38,779 bases of DNA from a virus, in the IMG/VR virus record IMGVR_UViG_3300022745_000087, positions 1 to 38,779 of that record; one strand, written 5' to 3'. The notes under the pieces were generated by a model. That model saw only the letters and a program-made list of their open reading frames with translations, searched no databases and was not told the origin of the DNA. Numbering within the stretch: the first letter of the stretch is position 1; each line of letters begins with the position of its first letter. Shown piece by piece: positions 31,937 through 38,670 of this stretch. Made by a program: the position numbers and the translations under genes.

Positions 31937-34158
31937 TTCCCCCTCTCCCCCCGCGCTTCATTAACTGGAAAGCCGTCCAGAGCGGTGATAGGACAGAGAA
32001 GCTGCCCTGTGACCCTCATGGCAACACGATAGACGCCCATGATCAGCGGTTCCACCTGACCCATGCTGCTGCGGCAGCCACGGGGTTACCGGTGGCCTAT
32101 GCTATGCGGGATGAAGATAATTGGTTCTTTCTCGACCTCGACAAATGCCTTCAGGATGACGGTCAGTGGCGGGCCGAGGCGCTGGCGATCTGGCAGTCAT
32201 TCCCCGGCTGCTGGGGCGAGGTGTCGCAGTCTGGCCGTGGCCTTCACATCATGGGCCGGTGTGACGCCAGTAAATTGAAGGACCGGAAACACCGCTGGGA
32301 TGGCTGGCTGGAATTCTACACTGGTGGGCGATTCATTGCCTTCGGGCCGACCGGCTGGCAGCCCGTAGGTGGGCAAGCTGCGGAATATGACTGGACAGGC
32401 CAGCTTCTCAAGATCGTGCCACAGAAGACCGTTCTAGGCGATCTGCCGGTGGGTGTTGATCCAACCTATACCGGGCCATCCGATGATGCTGAATTGATCA
32501 GGAAGGCACTGGCGGCGGCTGGCAGCGCGGGTTCGGCGTTCGGTCTGAAGGCCAGCTTTGCTGATCTGTGGGAAGCGCGGGTCGAGACGCTGGCGAAGGT
32601 CTATCCGGGGGCGGTTGAGGGCACCTTCGATCATAGTGCCGCTGATGCTGCGCTGCTGACCCATCTGGCCTTCTGGACAGGTAAGGATATGCCTCGCATG
32701 GACCGGCTGTTTCGGCAGTCTGGCCTGATGCGGGACAAATACCGAGATCGGGCAGACTATAGGACTGAATCGGTTGGCAATGCCGCAAGGCTCTGCAAGA
32801 AAGTCTATGACACACCGGCACGGGCGGCAGGGTTGCCGGGGATGCCGACTGCCAGCGGTGACGACGCCGGTCAATTCTATATGACCACAACTGAGCAAGT
32901 CACCCACTTTGCCGGCCATGTCTACATCAGCGATCTCCACCGGATCATGGGGCCGACCGGTAAAATAATGAAGCCGGAGGTATTCAATGTCGAAAAAGGC
33001 GGGTTCATCTTCCAAATGCAAGCGAACGGCAACGGTCCAAGCAAGAAAGCCTTCGAGGCATTCACGGAAAACAGAGCGGTTCGGTTTCCGAAAGTATCAC
33101 ACATCACATTTGATCCGAAACGGGCAGGCGGCGAGATTATCGGTGATTCGGTCAATGTCTATTTCGATCCGAAGGTCGATAAAACGCCGGGTGACATTTC
33201 ACCATTTATTTATCTTGTCGGGAAGTTACTGCCGAACGATACTGATCGTGCTATTCTCCTGAATTATATGGCGGCGGTGGTGCAAAAGCCCGGTGTGAAA
33301 TTCCAGTGGGCACCGGTATTGCAGGGGTGCGAGGGTAACGGCAAGACTGCACTATTCTCCTGTGTCGCCTATGCTGTCGGCCAGCAATACACCCACATGC
33401 CCAAGGCTTCCCAACTGACCGAGAAATATAACGGTTACGTCGAGGCCAAGGTATTTATCCTGATCGAAGAAATCCATATGCGTGGAAAGTATGAGATACT
33501 GGACGAAATGAAACCATTGATCACCAACCGAAACCTTGAGATCAGGCCGATGGGTGGCGAGAAGCGGATGATTCAAAACTTCGCTAATTTCGGACTCTGC
33601 ACCAACTTCAAAGACGCTGTTATTAAATCAGTGGGTGACCGTCGATACGCTATTTTCTACACGGCACAACAGTCACCTGCCGATCTGGTGAGGGATGGGT
33701 TGAGCGGTCCATTCTTCCCGACATTTTGGAAGTGGCTGGATAAGCAAGGCGGATACGCGGCTGTGGCTCACTACCTGTCAACCTTCCCGATTGATCCGGC
33801 CTATGATCCTTCTGGTGATGTTCACAGGGCACCGGCCACCTCTAGCACCCTTGAGGCAATGCGCCGCACCACGGGGCCTATTGAGGCGGATATCCTTGAG
33901 GCTGCCGCTGATAATACGCCGGGATTTAGGGGCGGATGGGCATCGTCGTGGGCGGTGGATCAACTTATGCAGCGGCGGCGGCATGGCGTAAACCGCAACA
34001 AACAGGTCGAGATACTGGAAGCCCTCGGCTACATCGCTTGGGGGCGGGCACCACGGGGAATACTGGCCGAGGAAGGCAAACGCCCGATGCTGTTTAGGCT
34101 ACCGGGCGTCGAGGGTACTTTCGATGACTACTGTCGGGCGCAGAATTATTCGGGCTAA
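31933..34158 (+). CDS. primase-polymerase fused to SF3 helicase (NrS-1 / D5-like)
   Basis: The 741-aa protein starts in an ATGA overlap. The N-terminal PriPol (AEP) domain has FFLDLD (65-70), SQSGRGLHIMG (98-108) and WLEFYTGGRFIAFGP (125-139). DHSAADAALLTHLAFWTG to ADYRTESVGNAARL is the helix-bundle domain of NrS-1-type proteins. The helicase begins near residue 440 and has Walker A GCEGNGKTA (Lys471) and FILIEEIHM as Walker B. The C-terminus is a winged-helix-like part. It should prime and unwind at the origin, with the family-B-like enzyme elongating. The stop overlaps the converging gene by 4 bp. Confidence 0.87.
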   Translation: MIPPLPPRFINWKAVQSGDRTEKLPCDPHGNTIDAHDQRFHLTHAAAAATGLPVAYAMRDEDNWFFLDLDKCLQDDGQWRAEALAIWQSFPGCWGEVSQSGRGLHIMGRCDASKLKDRKHRWDGWLEFYTGGRFIAFGPTGWQPVGGQAAEYDWTGQLLKIVPQKTVLGDLPVGVDPTYTGPSDDAELIRKALAAAGSAGSAFGLKASFADLWEARVETLAKVYPGAVEGTFDHSAADAALLTHLAFWTGKDMPRMDRLFRQSGLMRDKYRDRADYRTESVGNAARLCKKVYDTPARAAGLPGMPTASGDDAGQFYMTTTEQVTHFAGHVYISDLHRIMGPTGKIMKPEVFNVEKGGFIFQMQANGNGPSKKAFEAFTENRAVRFPKVSHITFDPKRAGGEIIGDSVNVYFDPKVDKTPGDISPFIYLVGKLLPNDTDRAILLNYMAAVVQKPGVKFQWAPVLQGCEGNGKTALFSCVAYAVGQQYTHMPKASQLTEKYNGYVEAKVFILIEEIHMRGKYEILDEMKPLITNRNLEIRPMGGEKRMIQNFANFGLCTNFKDAVIKSVGDRRYAIFYTAQQSPADLVRDGLSGPFFPTFWKWLDKQGGYAAVAHYLSTFPIDPAYDPSGDVHRAPATSSTLEAMRRTTGPIEADILEAAADNTPGFRGGWASSWAVDQLMQRRRHGVNRNKQVEILEALGYIAWGRAPRGILAEEGKRPMLFRLPGVEGTFDDYCRAQNYSG

Positions 34159-34460
34159 CGCACCCTCCACCCTTCAATATTATAGTCGCGTATCAGGTCG
34201 CCCATGACACGATAAATGTGGGCGATACCGCCGATCTCGGGGTGCCGTGTGATCATCATGGCGGTATCAGGGTTGAAGTGCAGCCGGAAATACACATCGC
34301 ACAGGATATTTCCGGTGGTGACCTGTGGCCTGATCTTGCGGGCCAGTCGGTCGAATTGTTCATCGGTCATCACCGGATCATCGGCGATCTGGTAGGCATA
34401 GGCTGCCACGGCCCACTTGATCCGATTGCGGCGTTCGATCTCACGGTCGTTCATGGTCAT
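34155..34460 (-). CDS. small protein with NAD-ligase-like N-terminal helix pattern, unknown function
   Basis: The 101-aa protein starts at ATG 34460 after AAGGAG, 8 nt away. The segment AYAYQIADDPVMTDEQFDRLARKI looks like the first helices of bacterial DNA ligases (YY-L-D-P-ISDAEYD), but the adenylation domain is absent. This wording recurs in short phage proteins of unknown role. It converges on the PriPol gene with a 4-bp overlap. Confidence 0.6.
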   Translation of the reverse strand: MTMNDREIERRNRIKWAVAAYAYQIADDPVMTDEQFDRLARKIRPQVTTGNILCDVYFRLHFNPDTAMMITRHPEIGGIAHIYRVMGDLIRDYNIEGWRVR

Positions 34461-35182
34461 GTGCGCGGCTCCTTGATGAGGGCGAGGCTTTCCATGATAT
34501 TGCGGATCAACTCGCGGTCCAGTTTGTCTTTGCCTTCGATGCAGGCGACTGCTGCGGCGATTTCTGCGAGGGCGGCTTCTAATTTTTCTTCACGAGCATA
34601 GGCCGCGTCAAGCAGGGCGTAGACCATGTCATCCGATGCGTGTAGTTCATAGTTAGACGGCTCCACTGCGTCACTCATGGTCTGTTCTCCTTTCAGTGCA
34701 GCGAGGGCGTCGCGCAGATTGCCCATCTGAAAACCATTCATCCATCCATGATAAAAGTATGTCCCCGCCGCTCTTTGCCCTGCATCCGCCAACGCCTTCA
34801 CCTCCGGCAGTTGCAGGGCCTCGGCCAGCAACTGCGCGGGCGTGGGGGTATCCGCGGCGAAAGAGCCGTATGGGCGAGGGCCATTTACTGCGTCACGCAG
34901 GGCTTCGACGCGTGGGCCTATCAAGTCAGGCCGTGATACCTCAAACCAGCGCCAAACATCGTAGGCCGCTTGGTGCAGATGCAGATAATTCATCCACGCG
35001 TTGTGCAGGCGATCATCAATATCGGCCCCCGGCGCGGGGGCAGGCTCGGGCTGGACGGTGGGCAGGGCGCGGATCGTGAGAATGTCCAAGCCAATCTGCG
35101 CCCACGTTGTGCTTTCTTCGCGGTAGTTGGACTGCCGTTCAGTCAGCGCAGCAATTGCCGCGTCTAGATCAATCAGCGGCAT
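34457..35182 (-). CDS. accessory protein, possible fusion of two small genes
   Basis: The 241-aa protein starts at ATG 35182 after GGGGAGG. The front part is helical with several Trp/His-rich pieces (NYLHLHQAAYDVWRWFEV). Around residue 169 the wording changes at GEQTMSDAVEPSNYE. The Met there (ATG 34678) has AAGGAG 8 nt upstream, so a 73-aa product could also start at that point. The last part is a coiled helix (EEKLEAALAEIAAAVACIEG). No function is recognised. The DNA of the front part is more GC-rich than its surroundings. Confidence 0.6.
   Translation of the reverse strand: MPLIDLDAAIAALTERQSNYREESTTWAQIGLDILTIRALPTVQPEPAPAPGADIDDRLHNAWMNYLHLHQAAYDVWRWFEVSRPDLIGPRVEALRDAVNGPRPYGSFAADTPTPAQLLAEALQLPEVKALADAGQRAAGTYFYHGWMNGFQMGNLRDALAALKGEQTMSDAVEPSNYELHASDDMVYALLDAAYAREEKLEAALAEIAAAVACIEGKDKLDRELIRNIMESLALIKEPRT
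34678..34691 (-). promoter_or_regulatory. internal in-frame Shine-Dalgarno and start inside the accessory gene
   Basis: On the leftward strand AAGGAG stands 8 nt before the in-frame ATG whose first base is 34678. This is as strong as any true start in the operon. It would yield the C-terminal 73 residues on their own. Confidence 0.6.
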
Positions 35183-35804
35183 GGCTGGCCTCCCCGATGG
35201 CGCGGAGGGCGGTTGCAGCCATACTGAATTGGCTGGTGTATTTCGCCGGATCACGGCCTTTGCCCGTCATGTAGTCGCTGTGGGCGAGGTCCATCGCGTT
35301 GATGGCCGTCTCGCGCCAATCGCGCAGAGTCAGCCCGCGATTAGCCAACTGGACGGCAACAAAGCGGGCATCCGCCCCATTAAGGCCGCAGATCATCAAC
35401 TCGTCGCCCATAGGCGGCATTGGCCTACCATCGCCAGCGTCGGGGAATGAACGGTGCAGCGCCGCCTCCGCCACCGGGTCAGCCGGGGCCGCAGCCCGCA
35501 ACGCCCGTAGCATCGCCGCCGCGTGACGGGGCCGCGAACCCGGCTCGCCCATGTGATCCAGCGTCCACGCCATGTCGTCCACCGCCTCTTGGCTCAGGTC
35601 GATTGGGGCGGACGGGTCAGCCTCCCGCAGCCGCGCCACCTGCGCCTCAAGCGCCAGAATATGCGCGTCCTGATCGTGGATGATCCCGGCGCGGCGGTTG
35701 TTCTCCGCCTCAAGCGCGGCGATGCGGTCGGCGGCTTCGTGAATATCGGCAGCACGGATGACTGCCGTATCCCGCAGCCGCTTGATCAGATCAATCGTCG
35801 GCAT
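35169..35804 (-). CDS. coiled-coil accessory protein, unknown function
   Basis: The 211-aa protein starts at ATG 35804 (GGAGGAATTGG upstream). The N-terminal third is a heptad-type coiled coil (ADRIAALEAENNRRAGIIHD, then ILALEAQVARLREAD). The rest is Ala/Arg-rich and ends in a small domain with LTLRDWRETAINAMDLAHSDYM. Similar N-terminal coils occur in phage ead-like proteins. Its DNA is distinctly GC-rich and may have come from another source. It overlaps both neighbours by 14 bp. Confidence 0.6.
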   Translation of the reverse strand: MPTIDLIKRLRDTAVIRAADIHEAADRIAALEAENNRRAGIIHDQDAHILALEAQVARLREADPSAPIDLSQEAVDDMAWTLDHMGEPGSRPRHAAAMLRALRAAAPADPVAEAALHRSFPDAGDGRPMPPMGDELMICGLNGADARFVAVQLANRGLTLRDWRETAINAMDLAHSDYMTGKGRDPAKYTSQFSMAATALRAIGEASHAAD

Positions 35805-36117
35805 TTTCCAATTCCTCCATCAGTGCGTTGATTGTTTCATTGTCGCTGCTGTCACTGATCACGTCCTCGCCATTACCGTGGATCAACAGGATGAAGCCTC
35901 GGGCACCATCGGCATCGTAAATGTCGAGGCACGTTTCACCGGTCGCGGCAACCTCGGCTTCGATCAAGGTGCGGTTATTGGTTGGCTCCATTGGTTCATC
36001 ACCATCGCCATAGGCATCGCGCACGTCGATAAAATAGCCAGCCGAAAGGATGGTATCCAGCAATTTGCTGATGATCACACGCTCGGTGGGATCAAGGTGA
36101 TCGGGGAAGTGAGTCAT
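35791..36117 (-). CDS. small acidic protein, unknown function
   Basis: The 108-aa protein shows a strongly acidic make-up (DGDEPMEP, ENADD end). A helix after the N-terminus (TERVIISKLLDTILSAGYFI) is followed by strands (TLIEAEVAATGETCLDIYDADG, then FILLIHGNGEDVI). It resembles small phage proteins with a regulator-like or DNA-mimic look, but I do not recognise a family. It is coupled by ATGA to the upstream gene. Confidence 0.55.
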   Translation of the reverse strand: MTHFPDHLDPTERVIISKLLDTILSAGYFIDVRDAYGDGDEPMEPTNNRTLIEAEVAATGETCLDIYDADGARGFILLIHGNGEDVISDSSDNETINALMEELENADD

Positions 36118-36341
36118 TCGCCGGTCACCTCCTGAATAGCCTTGTGAAGCTGGGTGATCTGACGGGTCATGCGGAGATCGTCCTCATATCCGGTGGCCCA
36201 CAGGTCGCAGGTGTCTTGGGCGACGGCAGCGAGGGCTTCGACACGCAATGCACGGTCGAGACGCTTCCAATGGCCGAGGGCAGCCCACAGGATGAAGGCG
36301 GCGGTGCTGGTAGCCATGCCGGTAATGTATGCGATAAGCAT
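36114..36341 (-). CDS. small membrane protein
   Basis: The 75-aa protein has one N-terminal hydrophobic helix (LIAYITGMATSTAAFILWAAL), then a soluble helical tail (RALRVEALAAVAQDTCDLW). It could be an inner-membrane anchored accessory. No family is recognised, and it stops 4 bp inside the next gene. Confidence 0.55.
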   Translation of the reverse strand: MLIAYITGMATSTAAFILWAALGHWKRLDRALRVEALAAVAQDTCDLWATGYEDDLRMTRQITQLHKAIQEVTGE

Positions 36342-36343
36342 GC

Positions 36344-36583
36344 TTATTTTGTCCTATAAATGCGCAGAGCGCCGTTGGGTTGCTTTCGGATGCGGTAGAC
36401 GTGGCCGGGTGGGGTTTGGGCGCTGACATGGGCGCGGACGGCATTGCTGAATACCACGGAGCCTGAGAGATCGCGGACGGATTCGATGTCGGTGTGACCA
36501 TGCAGGGGAATAGTGGCGAGCAATTCAGCAATAGCGCCCGATGTGGAAAACCGGGCGCTGGCGGAGGCGTAGATCGTGATCAT
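36344..36583 (-). CDS. small protein, unknown function
   Basis: The 79-aa protein has a short beta-rich domain (ITIYASASARFSTSGAIAEL, then VYRIRKQPNGALRIYRTK at the end) and starts in an ATGA overlap with the upstream gene. The basic C-terminal half (YRIRKQPNGALRIYRTK) could bind nucleic acid. No family is recognised. Confidence 0.5.
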   Translation of the reverse strand: MITIYASASARFSTSGAIAELLATIPLHGHTDIESVRDLSGSVVFSNAVRAHVSAQTPPGHVYRIRKQPNGALRIYRTK

Positions 36584-36909
36584 TGCTCAGTCACCTTCAG
36601 ATCGGTGGTCACCGTCCAGATGCGGGTGACAATCATTTTGCGGCGGATCACAACACCGTCGCAAACATAGATACCATCAGCAAATTCGATGCGCTGCACC
36701 TGATAGATGCTATTGGTTTCGGTGTTGCTGTCCATGATGGCCTGAGCAACCTCATAGAAGGTCGGGTGGTTGGCGGTGTTGAGGTAATCTTTGATCGCCT
36801 CGGCAAGTTTGTCAGTTGCCAGACCGTAGCTATTTTGCAGTCCGGTCTGACTGATGAATTCTTGCAGCTTGGTGGTCAGATTGTGCGCAGTTTTGTGGAA
36901 GTCAGCCAT
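36580..36909 (-). CDS. first gene of the leftward accessory operon, unknown function
   Basis: The 109-aa protein starts at ATG 36909 after GGAGAATCACT. The N-terminus is helical (DFHKTAHNLTTKLQEFISQ); the C-terminus is beta-rich (EFADGIYVCDGVVIRRKMIV, then WTVTTDLKVTEQ). It is probably early expressed from the promoter in the divergent region. No family is recognised. Confidence 0.6.
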   Translation of the reverse strand: MADFHKTAHNLTTKLQEFISQTGLQNSYGLATDKLAEAIKDYLNTANHPTFYEVAQAIMDSNTETNSIYQVQRIEFADGIYVCDGVVIRRKMIVTRIWTVTTDLKVTEQ

Positions 36910-37247
36910 AGTGATTCTCCGTTGTGTAAGCACTAGATACACTAGACTTGCAAGGGTTGCAAGCCCCAAAGTGGTTGACAGAACCGTCAACCGCCTCTGT
37001 CAGTCTCGGCAACCGGTGGTCAAGCGGTGGTTGACAGAAATTTTGTAATGATCACAGGGGCTTATAGGCTCTGTCAACCTTGTCAATCTCTTTATCTATT
37101 TCAGGGGGGGTAGTAGTAAGATATGTAAGAAAGAGGAAGAATAGTATATATTGTGTAACAGTTGAACAGAAGACAAATATATGGTAACGAACATAACACA
37201 GTAGCCGAGAGTACGTGCGCGGGTGGCGCGGTTGACGGGGGATTTTC
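36910..37247. promoter_or_regulatory. 338-bp divergent regulatory region with repeated GGTTGACAG sites
   Basis: This is the longest gene-free stretch inside the genome. GGTTGACAG occurs at 36973-36981 and 37029-37037. Its inverse CTGTCAACC is at 37071-37079, and shortened forms are at 36986-36992 and 37230-37238. 36973-36992 and 37029-37079 are inverted-repeat pairs (6-nt and 33-nt spacers). Since TTGACA is also a -35 consensus, promoter and operator roles may overlap. The right part (37095-37200) is AT-rich with no gene. It could hold the rightward promoter or a replication start. I see no ORF of note. Confidence 0.6.
36934..36962 (-). promoter_or_regulatory. candidate promoter for the leftward accessory operon
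   Basis: Read leftward, TTGCAA (36957-36962) and TATCTA (36934-36939) are 17 bp apart, ending 24 bp before the start codon at 36909. The -10 area carries two copies of cactaga in tandem (36931-36937 and 36940-36946), a possible operator. Confidence 0.45.
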
Positions 37248-37814
37248 ATGTCGAGACTGAGTACACTGAAAAGAATAGCTGAGGGTGGGTGTATCCGCAC
37301 CGCTGATCGTATTTTGAATATGCGAACCGGCGCTGTGATCATCCCCCGTGGTGCGCAGAAATTATTTGATGACGATCATGTTTTGATCGGGGGTGACGGC
37401 TTCCTGTGGCTGACTGCTATCGGCTGGCATTATGTCGATAATACCGTCGAGGTGTCGGCACCGGCAACGATCAAGCGGGTGCTGAAGGTCATCGCAGCAA
37501 ATCCAGACGGTGTCATGGTGAACAACACGTTCCGAGATCGCCGGATGCAACCGCTGGGGCCTCAACGGGCCTCACTGGAAGCGATGGAGCGTCAAGGCTA
37601 CCTACGCCTGACCCAAGATGGTAGTGTGCGCCTCACGACGCTTGGCAGAAGCAAGGTGGAGCCTATGATGACCGTCAAGGTGTTTGCCGATGAATGGAGG
37701 ATGATAGATGCCCTTAGAAATCGACCTGACGAACGAGATCGGCAAGCTGGAAGCGATGCTGGGGGACATGCTGTCGAAACAATTACCGTTCGCGGCCTCC
37801 CGCGCCTTAAATGA
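37248..37814 (+). CDS. winged-helix-like regulator
   Basis: The 188-aa protein starts at ATG 37248 after GGGGGATTTTC. The first 65 residues are beta-rich (GGCIRTADRILNMRTGAVIIP). Residues about 70-140 (TIKRVLKVIAANPDGVMVNN, then RASLEAMERQGYLRLTQDGSVRLTTLGRSKV) are a winged helix as in transcription regulators. The last 40 residues overlap the next gene by 107 bp in another frame and may be less constrained. Sitting next to the GGTTGACAG sites, it is the best candidate for their binding protein. Confidence 0.6.
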   Translation: MSRLSTLKRIAEGGCIRTADRILNMRTGAVIIPRGAQKLFDDDHVLIGGDGFLWLTAIGWHYVDNTVEVSAPATIKRVLKVIAANPDGVMVNNTFRDRRMQPLGPQRASLEAMERQGYLRLTQDGSVRLTTLGRSKVEPMMTVKVFADEWRMIDALRNRPDERDRQAGSDAGGHAVETITVRGLPRLK

Positions 37815-38328
37815 CACGGCTTTTGATGTGCGCAAGAGGATCGTCGGTTCGACGTGGCCGAAGGCGTTCAAGGTCAAAAATACAAGATTTGCTGGCCGTA
37901 CTTTTAAGGTACTGGTTCGGGCAGATAAATACAACTTGGCTACCGTGGTCGGCGGCGAATTCACCTATCCCTGGGTGGAAGCGTGGGTGGCACGTCAAAT
38001 AGCTGGTGGGGACAAACGCTCTGTGAAAGGCGGACTTGTGGCTATCCCTGTCAACCCAGAACGCAATGCAGGTGGTTCCATCCCAAAATCGCAGAAGCCC
38101 CTCAACCTCAAGGGTAGCTTTATTCGCAACACAAAGGGTGGGAACAAGGTCATCGTGAAGCGAGATCGGATCACCAAGGAAACCACGGTAAAATACGTGC
38201 TGGTGCCCAAGGCGCACATCGCTCCGGCTTTCCGGTTCTATCAGGACGCCGAGGATACCGTGCTGCGCACCTTCATCGGTCACCTCGACTTCCGCATCGC
38301 TTCAGCGGTTTTTTCCGGGGTCCCCTGA
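37708..38328 (+). CDS. virion-structural-like protein (minor tail type)
   Basis: The 206-aa protein starts at ATG 37708 (GGAGG upstream). QLPFAASRALNDTAFDVRKRI near residue 30 is wording I know from phage minor-tail or virion-morphogenesis proteins. A beta-rich middle (TFKVLVRADKYNLATVVGG) and a late VLVPKAHIAPAFRFYQDA follow. The location is odd: it is far from the tail operon and behind a regulator. If the molecule is circular or permuted, however, it would lie directly upstream of the packaging genes. The stop lies in the first copy of a 22-bp repeat. Confidence 0.6.
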   Translation: MPLEIDLTNEIGKLEAMLGDMLSKQLPFAASRALNDTAFDVRKRIVGSTWPKAFKVKNTRFAGRTFKVLVRADKYNLATVVGGEFTYPWVEAWVARQIAGGDKRSVKGGLVAIPVNPERNAGGSIPKSQKPLNLKGSFIRNTKGGNKVIVKRDRITKETTVKYVLVPKAHIAPAFRFYQDAEDTVLRTFIGHLDFRIASAVFSGVP

Positions 38329-38351
38329 TGGTTTTTTCCGGGGTCCCCTGA
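38307..38351 (+). repeat. 22-bp direct repeat, two copies, spanning a stop codon
   Basis: Exact 22-bp copies at 38307-38328 and 38330-38351 contain a run of T, then CCGGGG TCCCC, and end in TGA. The first copy supplies the end of the structural-like gene; the second is outside it. Confidence 0.9.
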
Positions 38352-38422
38352 GAACAAAATTCCGGTGCCGCGATGCAGAATTTCGGTCCAGCCTCGGTTG
38401 TGCCGCACCGCAGAAAAATAAA

Positions 38423-38660
38423 CGACCGGCTGAGTCGTGTATTTTCGGACGTGGTAAATCGGCAACATAAACCACGACCGACCGAGTCGTGTTTCCGAAA
38501 GTTTATACGACCGACCGAGTCGTGTTTCCGAAAGTTTATACGACCGACCGAGTCGTGTTTCCGAAAGTTTATACGACCGACCGAGTCGTGATTCATTGGC
38601 GATAATATCAACCGGCTTTGTCGTGATTCATTGGCGATAATATCAACCGGCTTTGTCGTG
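38423..38660 (+). repeat. seven iteron-like copies at about 33-35-bp spacing (candidate origin)
   Basis: The 17-bp core CGACCGACCGAGTCGTG occurs exactly at 38475-38491, 38508-38524, 38541-38557 and 38574-38590. A 15/17 copy is at 38423-38439, and 12/17 copies (CAACCGGCTTTGTCGTG) are at 38609-38625 and 38644-38660. Steps between cores are 52, 33, 33, 33, 35 and 35 bp, about three helical turns. Each core holds CGAC/GTCG arms. A-rich and T-rich spacers separate them. Graded divergence argues for real repeats rather than pure assembly noise. Confidence 0.75.
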
Positions 38661-38670
38661 ATTCCTCTTT

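Noticed and set aside
31651-31961. Minus-strand ORFs over the HNH gene
   Set aside because: The plus-strand HNH motifs are clear; the antisense reading has no recognisable domain.
34155-34460. Truncated NAD-dependent DNA ligase
   Set aside because: Only the first helices are similar; the adenylation lysine motif is absent, and the protein is complete at 101 aa with its own strong ribosome binding site.
37100-37200. tRNA or small RNA gene in the AT-rich intergenic region
   Set aside because: No cloverleaf arms or conserved T-loop could be found; the stretch is simply A/T-rich.
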